Shown here: positions 7,209 through 15,682 of the stretch, piece after piece
How positions within the stretch are numbered: the first letter of the stretch is position 1
Layout: the number at the start of each line of letters is the position of its first letter
NCBI GenBank assembly: GCA_028278645.1
Contig: JANQDZ010000040.1
Coordinates: 1-64,000 of the forward strand
Origin: Longimicrobiales bacterium
GTDB lineage: Bacteria; Gemmatimonadota; Gemmatimonadetes; Longimicrobiales; Gaopeijiaceae
Direction of reading: 5' to 3'
DNA: 64,000 nt
Position numbers and translations under genes: made by a program
Notes under the pieces: model-generated
What the model was told of the DNA's origin: nothing
What the model saw: only the letters and a program-made list of their open reading frames with translations
Database searches by the model: none

Positions 7209-9887
7209 CTAGACACGCAACGCCTCCAAAGGATCAACATCCGTCGCGACCCGTGCTGGGGCGAAGCTCGCAACCACGCAGGTCACCGTAACCCAAAGTG
7301 CGACGCCGACGTAGGTCAGGGGGTCCCAGGCCCGAACTCCGAACAGGAATCCGGAGAGGAGTTGGGATACCGCGAGAGCGCCTGTCAGACCTAAAGCCGT
7401 GCCGATGAGTGCGGACCGGAGACTTCCCCCGATCACCAGTCCCATCACGGCGGTTTTTTGTGCACCCAGAGCCAAACGGACCCCCATCTCCCGCCTCCTC
7501 AGCGCCACGCTCCGGGCGGTGACCCCAAAAACCCCACCTGCGGCGAGGATCGCGGCTGCGCCGGCGAACGCTACCATGAAGAAGGCCCTGAAGCGCTCGG
7601 CTGCGGCCGAATCGGCAACCAATCTCGCCAGGGTCGACGTGCGGGTGACGGGCAGGTCGCTCCTGATGGCCCATACCGCCTGACGCATCCGGTGCAGGAC
7701 CCGAGCAGGGTCACCCGTGGTTTGAGCCACAAAATCGACTTCCGACCGAGGAATCTGGGCAAGAGGTACGTAAAAAGAAGACTCGTGGTCCATCCCCAGC
7801 TCTTCCAGCTTCACGTCCCCGACGATGCCGACGACTGTTCGTGGCTCACCCCAGTGGCGAACGGTTTCCCCAACCGCAGAACGATTCGGCCAACTCCTTT
7901 GGGCGAAGGATTCGCTGACAACCATCACGGCGGGCGTTTCCGGCCCATCGGAATACGTGATACCCCTTCCAGCCAGAAGGGGAATGCCCAAGGTTTCATG
8001 GAATTCCGGAAGCACATGAATCCTCCGAGCAAACGCTTGATCTGGGGATTCCGGGTCCCCGGCCCCCAGGGTCAGGCCGTCTCCTCCGATCATCCCTGCG
8101 CCGAAGGGCAGGCCTCCCGCGGCGCTCGCCCGGATGACTTCCGGGTCCGACTCCATCTCTCGCACAACGCTTCGAGCGAAGGCGAAGAACTCCTCCGGAT
8201 CTTGAGCTGAGGCCGGGAGGGAAACCCTTACCGTAGCGACCTTCTGGGCTCGGAACCCGGTGTCGACGGCCTGGAGCTTGATGAGGCTTCTCGTGAGCAA
8301 ACCCCCGAACACGAGGAGCAGAACCGTGAGCGCCATCTCGCTAGCGACCAGACCGCTTTGGAAAAGTTCGCTCCTGCCGGTGGTAGTCCGGTTGGCTGCG
8401 GTGGTGATGGACGCCGACCTAACTCCCTCCGATTGGCTGAATACAGGGAGGGTCCCAACTACGATGGCACCCACGAGTCCAAGGAGGATCGCACATAGTA
8501 GAGCGGGGCTTTCCACAGCCAGCTCGTCGATCCTTGGTATGGGCGGAGCCAAGGCTACAAGGGCTCTTGTTCCCGCAACGGCAGATAGGATTCCGAGTCC
8601 ACTGCCCATCAATCCCAAGACCGCACCCTCGGTCATGAGTTGCCGGAAGATTCTTGACCGTCCGGCCCCAAGTGCCACGCGCGTGGCTATCTCCTGTCTT
8701 CGGCCATGGAACTCACCCAGAAAGAGGATGGCCACGTTCAAGAACACAATGAGTAGGAGGATACCAGCGCCGCCAGTCATCAGAGCAGTCCGGGGATCCA
8801 ACGTCAGGCTTTCGTCCGCCGCTCTGGGGACCACCCGGATTTCGGTCTCGGAGCCCTGATAGACTCCTGCCAACAGCACCTTGGCCTCGGCCTCGGCTTC
8901 TTCGAGAGTAACGCCCGGGGCCAATCGTCCCACGACCTCCCAATCCAAGGCCGAATCGTTCAGCCCCCGACCCGGCTGGCCGATCGGGATCCAGAGGTTT
9001 GCCCTCCCCTTACCCGAACCGGGCTCATCACGCGAGCGAAGCCGAAATCTTGGACCTAATACACCCACCACATGGAACGTCCGGCCGTCGAGCATCAGGG
9101 ACTTGCCGATCACATCCCTTTCGCCGCCGAATCGGGACATCCAGAAGCCATGATCCAGGACCGCGACATTCGCCGCCTGACCCGGAGTACCGGCCGCTTC
9201 TCCCAGTTGAAAGCTACGGCCGACAGCGGGCTCCAATCCCAGGACTGAGAAAAGGGAGGCGCTCGCGACACCCACGCCCACCCTCAGGGGTTGATCCCCG
9301 CCGGTAAGGATCATGGATGGTCCACGGTGGAAGGCGGCCACGTTCTCGAACGATCTACTCCCTTCACTCAACCGGTTGAACTGAGGGTAGGTCAGTTGAA
9401 TCCTCCCCCAACGGTTTCCCGACTCGTCCCCCCCCTCTTCGGTGTTCCGGCTGGTTTGCCAGATCGATACCAACCGGTCAGCGTTCCGGTAGGGTAGATC
9501 GTTTCGGAGGATCGTATGAACCACGCTGTACATCGTGGTCATTGCGCCAATCCCCAGTCCCAGTGTGCCCACGGAAATGACCGTGAACAGCGGTCGTTTC
9601 CTCAGTGTGCGCAAGCAAAAACCAATGTCCTGGAGAATCTGCTCGGCCTTTCCCCCACGATTCCTGACCACCGCCCTGACGGCGGCGGGGATGCCGATTC
9701 CTAGGACTTGAACCCAGTACCAGAGAACGGCCAGAAGCCGGCCCCGTCGGTCGGAGATGTCCCTGAACTCCTCCCTCAGGTCGCCCAAAATGTACGGGCC
9801 ATGGGCAGTGTTTCTTGTAAGAAGGCGGAGCAAGCCTTCGGGATTGGAACTCGGTGAGTCAGATTTGTTAGTTCCCGGTTTCTCCAT
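7209..9887 (-). CDS. ADOP permease, module 2 (N-terminal GDL-EEF domain)
   Basis: An 892-residue ADOP permease. The N-terminal domain is YILGDLREEFRDISDRRGR followed by LWYWVQVLG (about 30-65), the domain type seen also in modules 5, 6 and 12. TM1 is at about 90-125 (FTVISVGTLGLGIGAMTTM). The first coupling segment is divergent: LNVAILFLGEFHGRRQEIAT then VALGAGRSRI near 392, where NVANLL is usual. The second is LRRREMGVRLALGAQ near 799. It ends ATDVDPLEALRV. Its ATG shares one base with the stop of the PadR gene (TAATG), so translation is coupled. Confidence 0.92.
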   Translation of the reverse strand: MEKPGTNKSDSPSSNPEGLLRLLTRNTAHGPYILGDLREEFRDISDRRGRLLAVLWYWVQVLGIGIPAAVRAVVRNRGGKAEQILQDIGFCLRTLRKRPLFTVISVGTLGLGIGAMTTMYSVVHTILRNDLPYRNADRLVSIWQTSRNTEEGGDESGNRWGRIQLTYPQFNRLSEGSRSFENVAAFHRGPSMILTGGDQPLRVGVGVASASLFSVLGLEPAVGRSFQLGEAAGTPGQAANVAVLDHGFWMSRFGGERDVIGKSLMLDGRTFHVVGVLGPRFRLRSRDEPGSGKGRANLWIPIGQPGRGLNDSALDWEVVGRLAPGVTLEEAEAEAKVLLAGVYQGSETEIRVVPRAADESLTLDPRTALMTGGAGILLLIVFLNVAILFLGEFHGRRQEIATRVALGAGRSRIFRQLMTEGAVLGLMGSGLGILSAVAGTRALVALAPPIPRIDELAVESPALLCAILLGLVGAIVVGTLPVFSQSEGVRSASITTAANRTTTGRSELFQSGLVASEMALTVLLLVFGGLLTRSLIKLQAVDTGFRAQKVATVRVSLPASAQDPEEFFAFARSVVREMESDPEVIRASAAGGLPFGAGMIGGDGLTLGAGDPESPDQAFARRIHVLPEFHETLGIPLLAGRGITYSDGPETPAVMVVSESFAQRSWPNRSAVGETVRHWGEPRTVVGIVGDVKLEELGMDHESSFYVPLAQIPRSEVDFVAQTTGDPARVLHRMRQAVWAIRSDLPVTRTSTLARLVADSAAAERFRAFFMVAFAGAAAILAAGGVFGVTARSVALRRREMGVRLALGAQKTAVMGLVIGGSLRSALIGTALGLTGALAVSQLLSGFLFGVRAWDPLTYVGVALWVTVTCVVASFAPARVATDVDPLEALRV

Positions 9888-10213
9888 TAGCCCAAGACCT
9901 CCCCCAGCCCATCGGACAGGATCGAGATGGCGCGGAGGGAGTTGCGCACAGCCTCCAGGCCAGGCTCCGTTACGAAGAACCGTCTCCGCGGGATTCCCCC
10001 CCTTTCAGGTGTTGTGTCCTCAACTTCCCAGGAAAGGAACCCTTTCTTTTCTAGCCGCTCCAGAGAAGAATAGAGCGCTCCCCTCGAGACCGATCGACCC
10101 ACTTGTTCAAGTATGTGGGCTCGAATGTCGATGGCCCTGGCGTCCGCTTTGAGCTGGAGAACGGCGAGAAGGACCAGATGTTCGAATTCACCTAACGATT
10201 TAGAGCCGGGCAT
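9887..10213 (-). CDS. PadR-family transcriptional regulator, module 2 (class C)
   Basis: A 108-residue PadR protein: LGEFEHLVLLAVLQL (helix 1), RSVSRGALYSSLERLEKKGF (recognition helix and start of wing), RRRFFVTEPGLEAV (wing and helix 4). The G-x-FExLVLLAxL start and the R-x-VxRG-x-LY line define the class C PadRs of modules 2, 5, 6 and 12, all of which precede permeases with the GDL-EEF-type N-terminal domain. The stop codon overlaps the permease start. GAGGC precedes the ATG by 6 nt. Confidence 0.92.
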   Translation of the reverse strand: MPGSKSLGEFEHLVLLAVLQLKADARAIDIRAHILEQVGRSVSRGALYSSLERLEKKGFLSWEVEDTTPERGGIPRRRFFVTEPGLEAVRNSLRAISILSDGLGEVLG

Positions 10214-10229
10214 CGGGCTGCCTCTATCA

Positions 10230-10247
10230 GTAGTCTACAAAACAGAC
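10230..10247. promoter_or_regulatory. Candidate operator upstream of module 2 PadR
   Basis: GTAG-T-CTAC (10230-10238) is a perfect 9-bp dyad, and GTCT-N7-AGAC (10233-10247) overlaps it, about 20 nt before the PadR start. It is weaker than the dyads of the other modules, and I see no convincing -35/-10 pair around it. Confidence 0.35.
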
Positions 10248-10254
10248 ACCGCCT

Positions 10255-11160
10255 ATGATGAAGACATCGATGGAAGGTGTCAAGGGTCGGAGTGGACGAG
10301 AGCAAAGGACGGCTCCGAATCATCGGAGTCGTCCGATGGCGGTGTTTGATGGCGGCCGTGACGGCTTTTCTGGCGTCCCCGAGATAGCAGACGGTGATCC
10401 ATTCGCTGTAGTTGTTTCACCCCCGGTATTCGTCCACGAGATCCTTCCCCTACCGGACGGCTCGGTAATAGCCAGTGCTTTTCCCTACCGCTCTCAATCA
10501 GAACAGGTGGAGGGTGGAATCAGCCGAGACACTACGACGGTGGTCCTGTGTACTCCACAGGGGGAACTGATCGACACCGTCGGCCGGTTTCCGGTTGGAG
10601 AATTCTTCACCGGACCGGATGTGCCCAGGTGGGATGTGCCCTTTGCCAGAGGATCATCCTTTGCCCTCAGCACCGAGGGATTGGTATTCGGAGACAACGA
10701 GACTCCCGGATTTGAAGTGGTTGGATTCGGCGATGGCCCCCGAAGGGTGATCCGCTGGGATCGGGTCCTCCGGCGGGTTACCAATGACGACGTGGCGCGG
10801 TGGAGACAGGGGGTCCTGAATGAAGCTTCGGATGAAGAGATGCGACGTTTTTTGGAGGGCTTAACTGAGTAGACAATTCCCCCGGAGACTATGCCAGCAT
10901 ATCGAAGAGTCCTCGTAGATTCCGAGGGATACTTCTGGATTCAGGAATACGAACCATTTCCTGCGGGAACCGGTGCATGGAAAGTGTTCGATCCAGAGGG
11001 TCGGATGTTGGGGGAGGTCGCTACCCCCGAAGGTTTCCAGGTACATCAAGTTGGGGAGGACTTTGTTCTTGGAGTGTGGCGGAGTGAGTTCGACGTCGAG
11101 CACGTGCAGATGTATACCTTGAACAGGACCCAATCCCCGGGTATGTCCACCCCGCCTTGA
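10255..11160 (+). pseudogene. Beta-propeller protein pseudogene with in-frame stop
   Basis: One reading frame runs from about 10255 to 11160 but is interrupted by TAG at 10870-10872. The upstream part (LPLPDGSVIASAFPYRSQSE; FALSTEGLVFGDNETPGFEV; RRVTNDDVARWRQGVLNEAS) and downstream part (PPETMPAYRRVLVDSEGYFW; VGEDFVLGVWRSEFDVEHVQ) together make the second half of a 6-bladed beta-propeller. The end matches the intact gene at 21888-23141 (IGADYLLGLVRDELDVEYVQ). There is no signal peptide and the N-terminal blades are missing, so it is both truncated and nonsense-mutated. The true left boundary is uncertain; recognisable sequence begins near 10370. Confidence 0.75.
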
Positions 11161-11606
11161 AAAGCCCGCCGGCTCTGAATCGAATCTTCCTGATGGCCAC
11201 CAGGTCTGGGCCCAGTCTCCGCTCGACCATCTAGCGAGAGGATCCCGAGGGGGATGGAACTGGTCGCCTCATACAGGCCACCTTGTTCCTGCTGGCGCCG
11301 GCCCAAAATCGCACACTCTGCGTCTCGATCTGAGAGACGGTAAGACCTTCACGGGTGAGGACCAATAGCCTTAAGAGTCACCCTGGTTGGTATTCCTCGA
11401 TCCCGCCTGCGAAGTTCTCGCCCAAATGGAGAATCCCCTCTTCCGCTTTTCCAGGAGAGAGTCGGCGGTTCGACTCCCGATCCGCAAAATAGACCACCCG
11501 GCTTTCGGTATGCTCCCCGTTTACCTCTCTGGGTCCACTGAGACCGACCCTTTCCGGCTTGAGGGCCTCACCTCCTCCGAGATCCAAAATGGCCCCCCAA
11601 GCTGTA
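11161..11606 (+). other. Intergenic region, no gene recognised
   Basis: About 450 bp between the propeller relic and the module 3 promoter. Short open frames on both strands give no recognisable domain. It may be further decayed sequence. Confidence 0.45.
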
Positions 11607-11636
11607 TTGACACACTACTAGATGAATCATTACTAT
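11607..11636 (+). promoter_or_regulatory. Promoter of module 3
   Basis: TTGACA (11607-11612) and TACTAT (11631-11636) are 18 nt apart. The palindrome ATGA-A-TCAT (11622-11630) lies in the spacer and abuts the -10 box, so a bound repressor would compete with polymerase. The predicted start near 11643 leaves a leader of about 36 nt before the GTG start at 11679, which argues against using the upstream ATG at 11622. Confidence 0.65.
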
Positions 11637-11678
11637 AGGAACCATACACTTATTTCCTTCCACCAACGGAAGCCCGCG

Positions 11679-12032
11679 GTGAACGACCCTCGAGAAGCGC
11701 TCCCGCTCACAGCCCTCACCTACCACATTCTTTTGACCCTGGCCGACGGGGATCGCCACGGCTACGGCATCATCAAGGAAGTAGAAAGGCGAACCGGTGG
11801 CGAAGTAGTGATTGAGACCGGGACCCTCTACCACGCAATCAAGAGGATGTTGGACGAGGGGCTCCTCGAGTCGGTTCCGAGTTCAGAACGCCCTGAGGGA
11901 GAGGATCAACGGAGGAGGGTGTACCGATTAAACCCCTGGGGCCGGAAAGTCCTGGTCGCTGAGTCGCTTCGTCTTCGCAAGCTTCTGCGGGTCGCCGAGG
12001 AGAAGAACGTGATTCCTGGCGAAGCTTCATGA
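11679..12032 (+). CDS. PadR-family transcriptional regulator, module 3 (class A)
   Basis: A 117-residue PadR from a GTG start with GGAAG 6 nt upstream; an in-frame ATG at 11622 lies inside the promoter spacer and is unlikely. Core: ALTYHILLTLADGDRHGYGI, IKEVERRTGGEVVIETGTLY, then HAIKRMLDEGLLESV and a basic wing RRRVYRLNPWGRKVL. The stop overlaps the permease ATG by 4 nt (ATGA). Very like the PadR of module 13 (NGDRHGYGIVKEIE). Confidence 0.9.
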   Translation: MNDPREALPLTALTYHILLTLADGDRHGYGIIKEVERRTGGEVVIETGTLYHAIKRMLDEGLLESVPSSERPEGEDQRRRVYRLNPWGRKVLVAESLRLRKLLRVAEEKNVIPGEAS

Positions 12033-14833
12033 CCTTCCACGAGCCGTATTCTCCCCCCCGTTTTTTGTCAGGCCTCCTATGGGTGTCCCTCCGCTTCTAT
12101 CCCCGAGAATTCAGGGATTCCTGGTCCGAAGAGATGGAAGAGACCTTTTTCAGGCGTGCGGCAGACGTTGTGATGGACCGGTCCACGAAGGGGCTTCTCC
12201 AGTTCTCGGTTCGTGAGTTCTGGGCCATGTTCCGAGCGGGTATCCGCTTGCGTATGGAAGGGGTCAGCCTATTGGGTTCAGGGCACAATCCCGGGCCGAT
12301 CCGGGGGGATCATGAGAGGGGGATTCGATGCCTAGCCGGAGTCCCGGCGGACCTGAAGGTAGCTGCCAGGGGGTTGGGAAAGGCGCCGGGGTTCACGGTC
12401 GCCGCTATCCTGGTGCTGGCCCTGGGGATCGGGATCAACGCGACAGCCTTCAGCGTTGTGAAGATGGCAGTCCTTGCGCCGCCTCCTTTCCCGGAAGCCC
12501 ACCGGGTGGTGATGGTGGACATGCTCCGGAAAGACGGAGAGGAAGACGCGGGTCGGTCGGGGAGGTGGCCCTATCCCATGCTTCTGGCGGTGGAGGAGCT
12601 GGAAAATCGGTTCATTGAACCGTTGGCGGGATTCGACGACGGGACGGTGACGCTGACTGGGATGGGACCTGCAACCGAGATCGGGATGGAGATCGTGTCC
12701 CCCGGCTACTTCGAAGTGATCGGCATTCCCTTTCCTCTCGGTCGGGGTTTCACTGCCGACGAAGCGGAGGAGGGAGGCCCATTCCGGGTTGCCGTGGTTT
12801 CATATTCTTTCTGGCGGGGTCGATTGGGAGGAGACTCATCAGCCCTAGGCCGGGTCCTCGAGCTCAGTGGTGAATCCTTCGAGATCGTCGGAGTAGCACC
12901 TCAAGGCTTTGCGGGGCTCGGAGGAGATGCGGAACTGTGGCTACCTCTGGGCGCCACAGCGGTATTCCGCCCGGGTAGGCGTGCCCAGGATTTTAACCAT
13001 CAGATTTGGGTGGTAGGGCGGCTTCGGCCCGACGCCACTATTGAAGCGGCTCGGGATCAGATGGGTGTTATCGCCGAGGGCCTGTCGGACAGATGGCCGG
13101 GATCTCGTTACGGGATGTCAGCCCGTTCTCTCCCTGAGGTTTGGGTCAACCCCAGGGCAGAAACCTCCGCAAAGCTCCTTGCCATAGCAGCAGCCATGGT
13201 CCTCCTTGTGGCGTGCGCCAACCTTTCGGGCCTCCTTATCACTCGGGCCCGCCGGAGGGTAAGGGACGGGGCGGTTCGAATGGCCTTAGGGGCTGCGAGG
13301 TGGCGTCTCATTCGGCTCTACCTGGTGGAGAGTCTGGTCCTTTCCACTTTGGGAGGGATTCTGGGAATCGGCCTGGCATTTCTGGGCAACCGGGGGCTCT
13401 CCTCCGCCTGGCCCGATGGATTCCTGAATGGGGCGGGCTTGGGCCTTCGGGTAAACGATCCCCGAAACCTCGCACTCGACGGGACAGTGCTGGGTTTCGC
13501 ATTCCTAATTGTGTTCCTCACAGCTGTTCTCGTGGGGATGGCACCGGCACTCCGAGTTTCGAAAGGGGACTTCGCCCGAGACTTAAAGGAAGGCACCGGT
13601 GCGACAAGGAGTGGGAAGCGCGTTTGGGGTTTGGATACTCGGGCGACCTTGGTGGGCGGGCAAGTCTCCCTGGCTCTCATCCTCCTTATCGGTTCTGGAT
13701 TGGTGAGTAAGAGCCTCAGGCGGCTCATGACTGTGGACGAAGGGTTTCGGACTGAGCGAGTTCTGACGTTTGAGTATTCTCTTTCCCAGAGTACTCCCCC
13801 TATCGACTACGTTGACAACTCCACTCTTCCCGACCGTATCACTTCGGCGGCTGATTTCGATGACCGTCTCATCCGACGCCTGGATGCCCTACCAGAGGTA
13901 GAGGCTGCCACTGTTGGGTGTGGAGTCCTGCAGGGATACTGCGCCGTGGTGGGGGTAATGGGAGTGGATGGGCGTCGGCTTGAAGAGCCTCCCTCCATCG
14001 CTGTCATCACAGTCCACGACCGGTACTTTGAGGTCCTCGAGATTCCCGTCTTGAGGGGACGGGGATTCACGCCGCAGGATGGATTAAGCTCCAACCCCGT
14101 GGTGGTCTTGAGTGCTTCAGCCGCCGAAACCTACTTCCCTGGAGTTAACCCGGTAGGCCACCTGATGACCATCGAGTTCGCTGTTAGAGGCCGTGAGCAG
14201 GCGGAGGTCATCGGAGTTGTCGGTGATGTACTTTACGGGCCTCCTGATGCCACTGGGGTCCCTGTGGCCTACTTCTCCACTCAGGAAAGACGGTTTGCCA
14301 ATCACGCCCTGATACGTACCTCCGTAAGACCGAACGTTGCGGTGCGGGCAATACGAAGTGAGATCCATGCGATGGATCCCACAGTGGCTATGAGTGGGAT
14401 AGCCTCTGCGGAAGAACTCGTCTCTCGTTCCGCTGGAGATAGAAGGATTGTCTTTGGCCTTCTTGGTCTTTTCGCAGGGGTCTCGGTGCTCCTGGCGGCC
14501 ATCGGAACATGGGGAATCGTAGCGTCTTCAGTGACAAACCAGCGGAGAGAGTTGAGCCTTCGCATTGCCCTGGGAGCGGACCGGCGAGTAATCCTTGGAC
14601 AGGTTGCCAGGGACTCTGCAACGGCTGCATTTTTTGGTTTGGCCGGTGGATTCGGTGGCGCCCTCGCTGGGACCAGGCTCCTGGATACTTTCCTCTGGGA
14701 AACCAGCGCCCAGGACCCCCAGACCTATTTCTTTGGGGTTTCTTTCCTGTTTGTCGTAATCCTTGCTGCGAGCTACTTCCCGGGACGACGGGCCACTCGT
14801 TTGGATCCGGCGCAGGCGTTGAAAGCTGAGTAA
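12029..14833 (+). CDS. ADOP permease, module 3 (N-terminal YP-FR-EM domain)
   Basis: A 934-residue ADOP permease, the longest here. The N-terminal domain begins VSLRFYPREFRDSWSEEMEE (about 18-37), the type seen in modules 1 and 9. TM1 is near 125-155 (VLALGIGINATAFSVVKMAV). The first coupling segment is NLSGLLITRARRRVRDGAVR then MALGAARWR (about 397-425); the second is NQRRELSLRIALGADRRVIL near 837. The first extracytoplasmic loop is standard, while the second carries a Cys pair (VGCGVLQGYCAVVG) not seen in its neighbours, a possible disulfide. It ends TRLDPAQALKAE. Confidence 0.92.
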   Translation: MTFHEPYSPPRFLSGLLWVSLRFYPREFRDSWSEEMEETFFRRAADVVMDRSTKGLLQFSVREFWAMFRAGIRLRMEGVSLLGSGHNPGPIRGDHERGIRCLAGVPADLKVAARGLGKAPGFTVAAILVLALGIGINATAFSVVKMAVLAPPPFPEAHRVVMVDMLRKDGEEDAGRSGRWPYPMLLAVEELENRFIEPLAGFDDGTVTLTGMGPATEIGMEIVSPGYFEVIGIPFPLGRGFTADEAEEGGPFRVAVVSYSFWRGRLGGDSSALGRVLELSGESFEIVGVAPQGFAGLGGDAELWLPLGATAVFRPGRRAQDFNHQIWVVGRLRPDATIEAARDQMGVIAEGLSDRWPGSRYGMSARSLPEVWVNPRAETSAKLLAIAAAMVLLVACANLSGLLITRARRRVRDGAVRMALGAARWRLIRLYLVESLVLSTLGGILGIGLAFLGNRGLSSAWPDGFLNGAGLGLRVNDPRNLALDGTVLGFAFLIVFLTAVLVGMAPALRVSKGDFARDLKEGTGATRSGKRVWGLDTRATLVGGQVSLALILLIGSGLVSKSLRRLMTVDEGFRTERVLTFEYSLSQSTPPIDYVDNSTLPDRITSAADFDDRLIRRLDALPEVEAATVGCGVLQGYCAVVGVMGVDGRRLEEPPSIAVITVHDRYFEVLEIPVLRGRGFTPQDGLSSNPVVVLSASAAETYFPGVNPVGHLMTIEFAVRGREQAEVIGVVGDVLYGPPDATGVPVAYFSTQERRFANHALIRTSVRPNVAVRAIRSEIHAMDPTVAMSGIASAEELVSRSAGDRRIVFGLLGLFAGVSVLLAAIGTWGIVASSVTNQRRELSLRIALGADRRVILGQVARDSATAAFFGLAGGFGGALAGTRLLDTFLWETSAQDPQTYFFGVSFLFVVILAASYFPGRRATRLDPAQALKAE

Positions 14834-15232
14834 GCAAAAGGAGAAAACCTACCGGCCCTCTCGGGCCCCTCTCGGTGTTTCTTCTTCTCGAATTCCACGG
14901 CCTGAGCCACGTTCCTTCTGCGGGATTCCCGCTGACACTGGCGGAAGGTAGGCTCTTTAATCCGCGGCCATCTGCACATCTTCCGGACCGGTTTTCCGAT
15001 GCCCCCCTTCGGAGTTGCGAAGTCCGTTGGCGGCCTGGGCTGGCGTATGCTCTTCACTCGAGGTCTGGACTCAGGCGTCGAAACTTGCACCCATAGTGGA
15101 TCAGAATCGCGGACAGACGTTCCTCTCTTCTCCTATCGATTAGGGAGGGGTATGGAGTGAAAAGGATTTCATAAAGTCTTTGTTTTTAGGGTCGTTTTCT
15201 TCTGGGACTGGCATTTTACCCCTAGATCTTCG
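14834..15232 (+). other. Intergenic region between modules 3 and 4
   Basis: About 400 bp with no recognisable gene. The right part (about 15165-15260) is clearly more AT-rich than its surroundings and leads into the module 4 operators. I see no clear terminator hairpin after module 3. Confidence 0.45.
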
Positions 15233-15261
15233 ATATGAAATGGCATATTATTCCCAATAAT
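15233..15261 (+). promoter_or_regulatory. Two overlapping dyad operators of module 4
   Basis: ATATG-AAATGG-CATAT (15233-15248) is followed, sharing two bases, by ATTATT-CCC-AATAAT (15247-15261). Both have perfect arms. TATTAT at 15246-15251 could be a -10 box under the dyads, though a matching -35 is poor. The PadR start is about 78 nt downstream. Confidence 0.55.
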
Positions 15262-15338
15262 CTGGAAGGCACTTCCCACCTCCTCACCTCAAGATTTTGG
15301 AACGAAGAACCCGAGCACATGAGAAAGTAGAGGCCCAA

Positions 15339-15671
15339 GTGGGAAATACCCGAACCGAATTCCTCCCCGGAACCCTCGACCTCCTGGTCCTGCGGACGCT
15401 CTCACTTGGTCCAAGCCACGGATGGTCTGTGGCACAGCGCATTCGAGAGACATCGCGGGATACGCTCCAAGTGAATGATGGCTCACTCTATCCTGCTCTC
15501 CAGCGCCTCGAACGACGGGGATTGATCGAGTCCGAATGGGGGACCTCCGAGAACAATCGGAAAGCGAAGTTCTACACCCTGACTCCAGTAGGTCGAGCAG
15601 AACTCGAGAAGGAATCTCAAGAGTGGCGTCGATTCGCTGTGGCGGTGGAGTTAGTCCTTCAGATGAGTTGA
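15339..15671 (+). CDS. PadR-family transcriptional regulator, module 4 (class B)
   Basis: A PadR protein of 110 residues from GTG 15339 (AGAGG about 6 nt upstream); a TTG at 15297 would add 14 poorly conserved residues. Core: TEFLPGTLDLLVLRTLSLGP, then HGWSVAQRI, NDGSLYPALQRLERRGLIES and the wing ENNRKAKFYTLTPVGR. The F/LxGTLDLLxLKxL start and NNRxAKxY wing mark class B, shared with modules 7 and 8. The permease begins 11 nt after its stop. Confidence 0.9.
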   Translation: MGNTRTEFLPGTLDLLVLRTLSLGPSHGWSVAQRIRETSRDTLQVNDGSLYPALQRLERRGLIESEWGTSENNRKAKFYTLTPVGRAELEKESQEWRRFAVAVELVLQMS

Positions 15672-15682
15672 AGAGGTGGAGA

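Noticed and set aside
11460-11500. GGTTCGACTCCC resembling a tRNA T-arm
   Set aside because: The flanking bases do not form a 5-bp T-stem and no anticodon arm or acceptor stem can be found around it.
11387-11638. Short plus-strand frame (83 codons) after the propeller relic
   Set aside because: No recognisable domain, and its end lies inside the module 3 promoter.
11622-11678. Upstream ATG for the module 3 PadR
   Set aside because: It lies between the -35 and -10 boxes of the promoter, so it cannot be on the transcript; GTG 11679 has a good ribosome site.
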